Assembly: GCF_009870125.1 (NCBI RefSeq)
Contig: NC_046683.1
Coordinates: 45,523,869-45,587,868 of the forward strand
Direction of reading: 5' to 3'
DNA: 64,000 bases
Source of the DNA: Drosophila pseudoobscura
Taxonomy: Eukaryota > Arthropoda > Insecta > Diptera > Drosophilidae
In this document: positions 63,458-64,000 of the stretch, piece after piece
How positions within the stretch are numbered: position 1 is the first letter of the stretch
Layout: each line of letters opens with the position of its first letter
Position numbers and translations under genes: made by a program
Notes under the pieces: model-generated
The model's input: only the letters and a program-made list of their open reading frames with translations
Databases searched by the model: none
What the model was told of the DNA's origin: nothing

Positions 63458-64000
63458 ATGACTGGGGGCTATACTTGTACTCGTATTCGTATTCGTACTC
63501 GTAGAGGGACTGGGACTGGGATTGGGATTGGGACTGCGAATGGGAATGGGCTGGCTAAAAATTTACATAGCCAAAGTCGACAAAGTCGCAAAAAGCAACA
63601 GCGAGGCAGAAACAGAAACAGAAACCGGCTTTCCAGCTCACACACACACACACCCTCCCAAAAATACATATCCCAACACACAGACAGATATGAAGCTCAC
63701 CCACATATGCAAGCGCTCCACACAAGATAACAGATACAAAAGCTACATACAACAGAAACCGGCTTTTTGTGTGACCTAATATTCGAGTCAACAACTACTA
63801 CTTTGGCAAAAAGGCAGCAAGAATTCGCACAGAACAGCACAGAGAATTGTTCCACGAAGTGCGATTCTCAAACTCTCGTTCCTTCCTCGCGATAAGATTA
63901 GAGCCTCCCCCCACCCCCCGCCCGACAGAAGGGAGCGGAGCGAAGGGCGCCTTATCAGCGCCAGTAGCGGCTAAGAGAGCAGAAAGCAGAGAGCAGAGAG

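Larger units (their letters stand above)
59004..64000. other. microsatellite-rich non-coding region
   Basis: No defensible gene. It has GCT/TGC triplet runs (59,388-59,480; 62,520-62,540), GTT runs near 59,763-59,780, CT runs (62,166-62,182), GGCGGT near 62,004-62,020, GGGACT/GGGATT hexamers near 63,506-63,535, and a CA run near 63,642-63,653. An AT-rich 0.8-kb block (60,560-61,340) may contain old repeat remnants. The GC-rich block 61,720-62,290 has long open frames on both strands but of shadow type; it could be a 5' UTR or promoter region. Confidence 0.45.

Overview
The window is nuclear DNA of a fruit fly, most likely an obscura-group Drosophila (inference). Genes have short GT-AG introns of about 50-90 bp. 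The conserved genes Ssl1, Chro, Nsun6, Arf79F and EMC4 lie together, which from memory is the order near cytological 79F-80 on 3L of D. melanogaster (Muller element D). Microsatellites, especially hexanucleotide runs, are very dense. If the species belongs to the pseudoobscura/affinis lineage this would be the X-chromosome arm XR, but the sequence alone cannot settle that.

Layout. 1-6.7 kb: gene-free AT-rich DNA. 6.9-20.97 kb: a compact housekeeping block with Ssl1 (TFIIH p44, minus), Chro (chromodomain spindle/chromatin protein, plus), Nsun6 (tRNA m5C methyltransferase, minus), Arf79F (Arf1 GTPase, plus) and EMC4 (ER membrane complex, plus). 20.98-33.48 kb: a complex inverted duplication. 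The left arm carries an STMP1-type mitochondrial microprotein gene, an SMCO4-like microprotein gene and an unidentified multi-exon locus. The right arm carries inverted copies of STMP1 and of the unidentified locus, but not of SMCO4. Between the arms lie about 33 units of a ~127-bp AT-rich satellite, itself flanked on both sides by a second tandem repeat in inverted orientation. The innermost 741 bp of the two arms read as identical, while the outer parts have diverged.

33.5-64 kb: mostly microsatellite-rich non-coding DNA with scattered, probably fast-evolving genes. These are a small secreted Ala/Pro-rich protein (35.1 kb), a coiled-coil protein with a long 12-bp repeat tract (43.2 kb), a protein with a distant look of a papain-like peptidase fold (45.2 kb), a small coiled-coil protein (50.2 kb), two weak small-ORF candidates (53.6 and 58.7 kb), a tRNA-Leu(CAG) (57.3 kb) and DINE-1-like repeat fragments with a small pogo-like MITE. 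No LTR element or virus-derived gene was recognised.

The housekeeping genes have unrelated functions (transcription/repair, chromatin, tRNA modification, vesicle traffic, membrane-protein insertion) and are simply neighbours. The most unusual part is the palindrome with its satellite core, and the way it has split STMP1: the left copy has two alternative first exons, the right copy only one.
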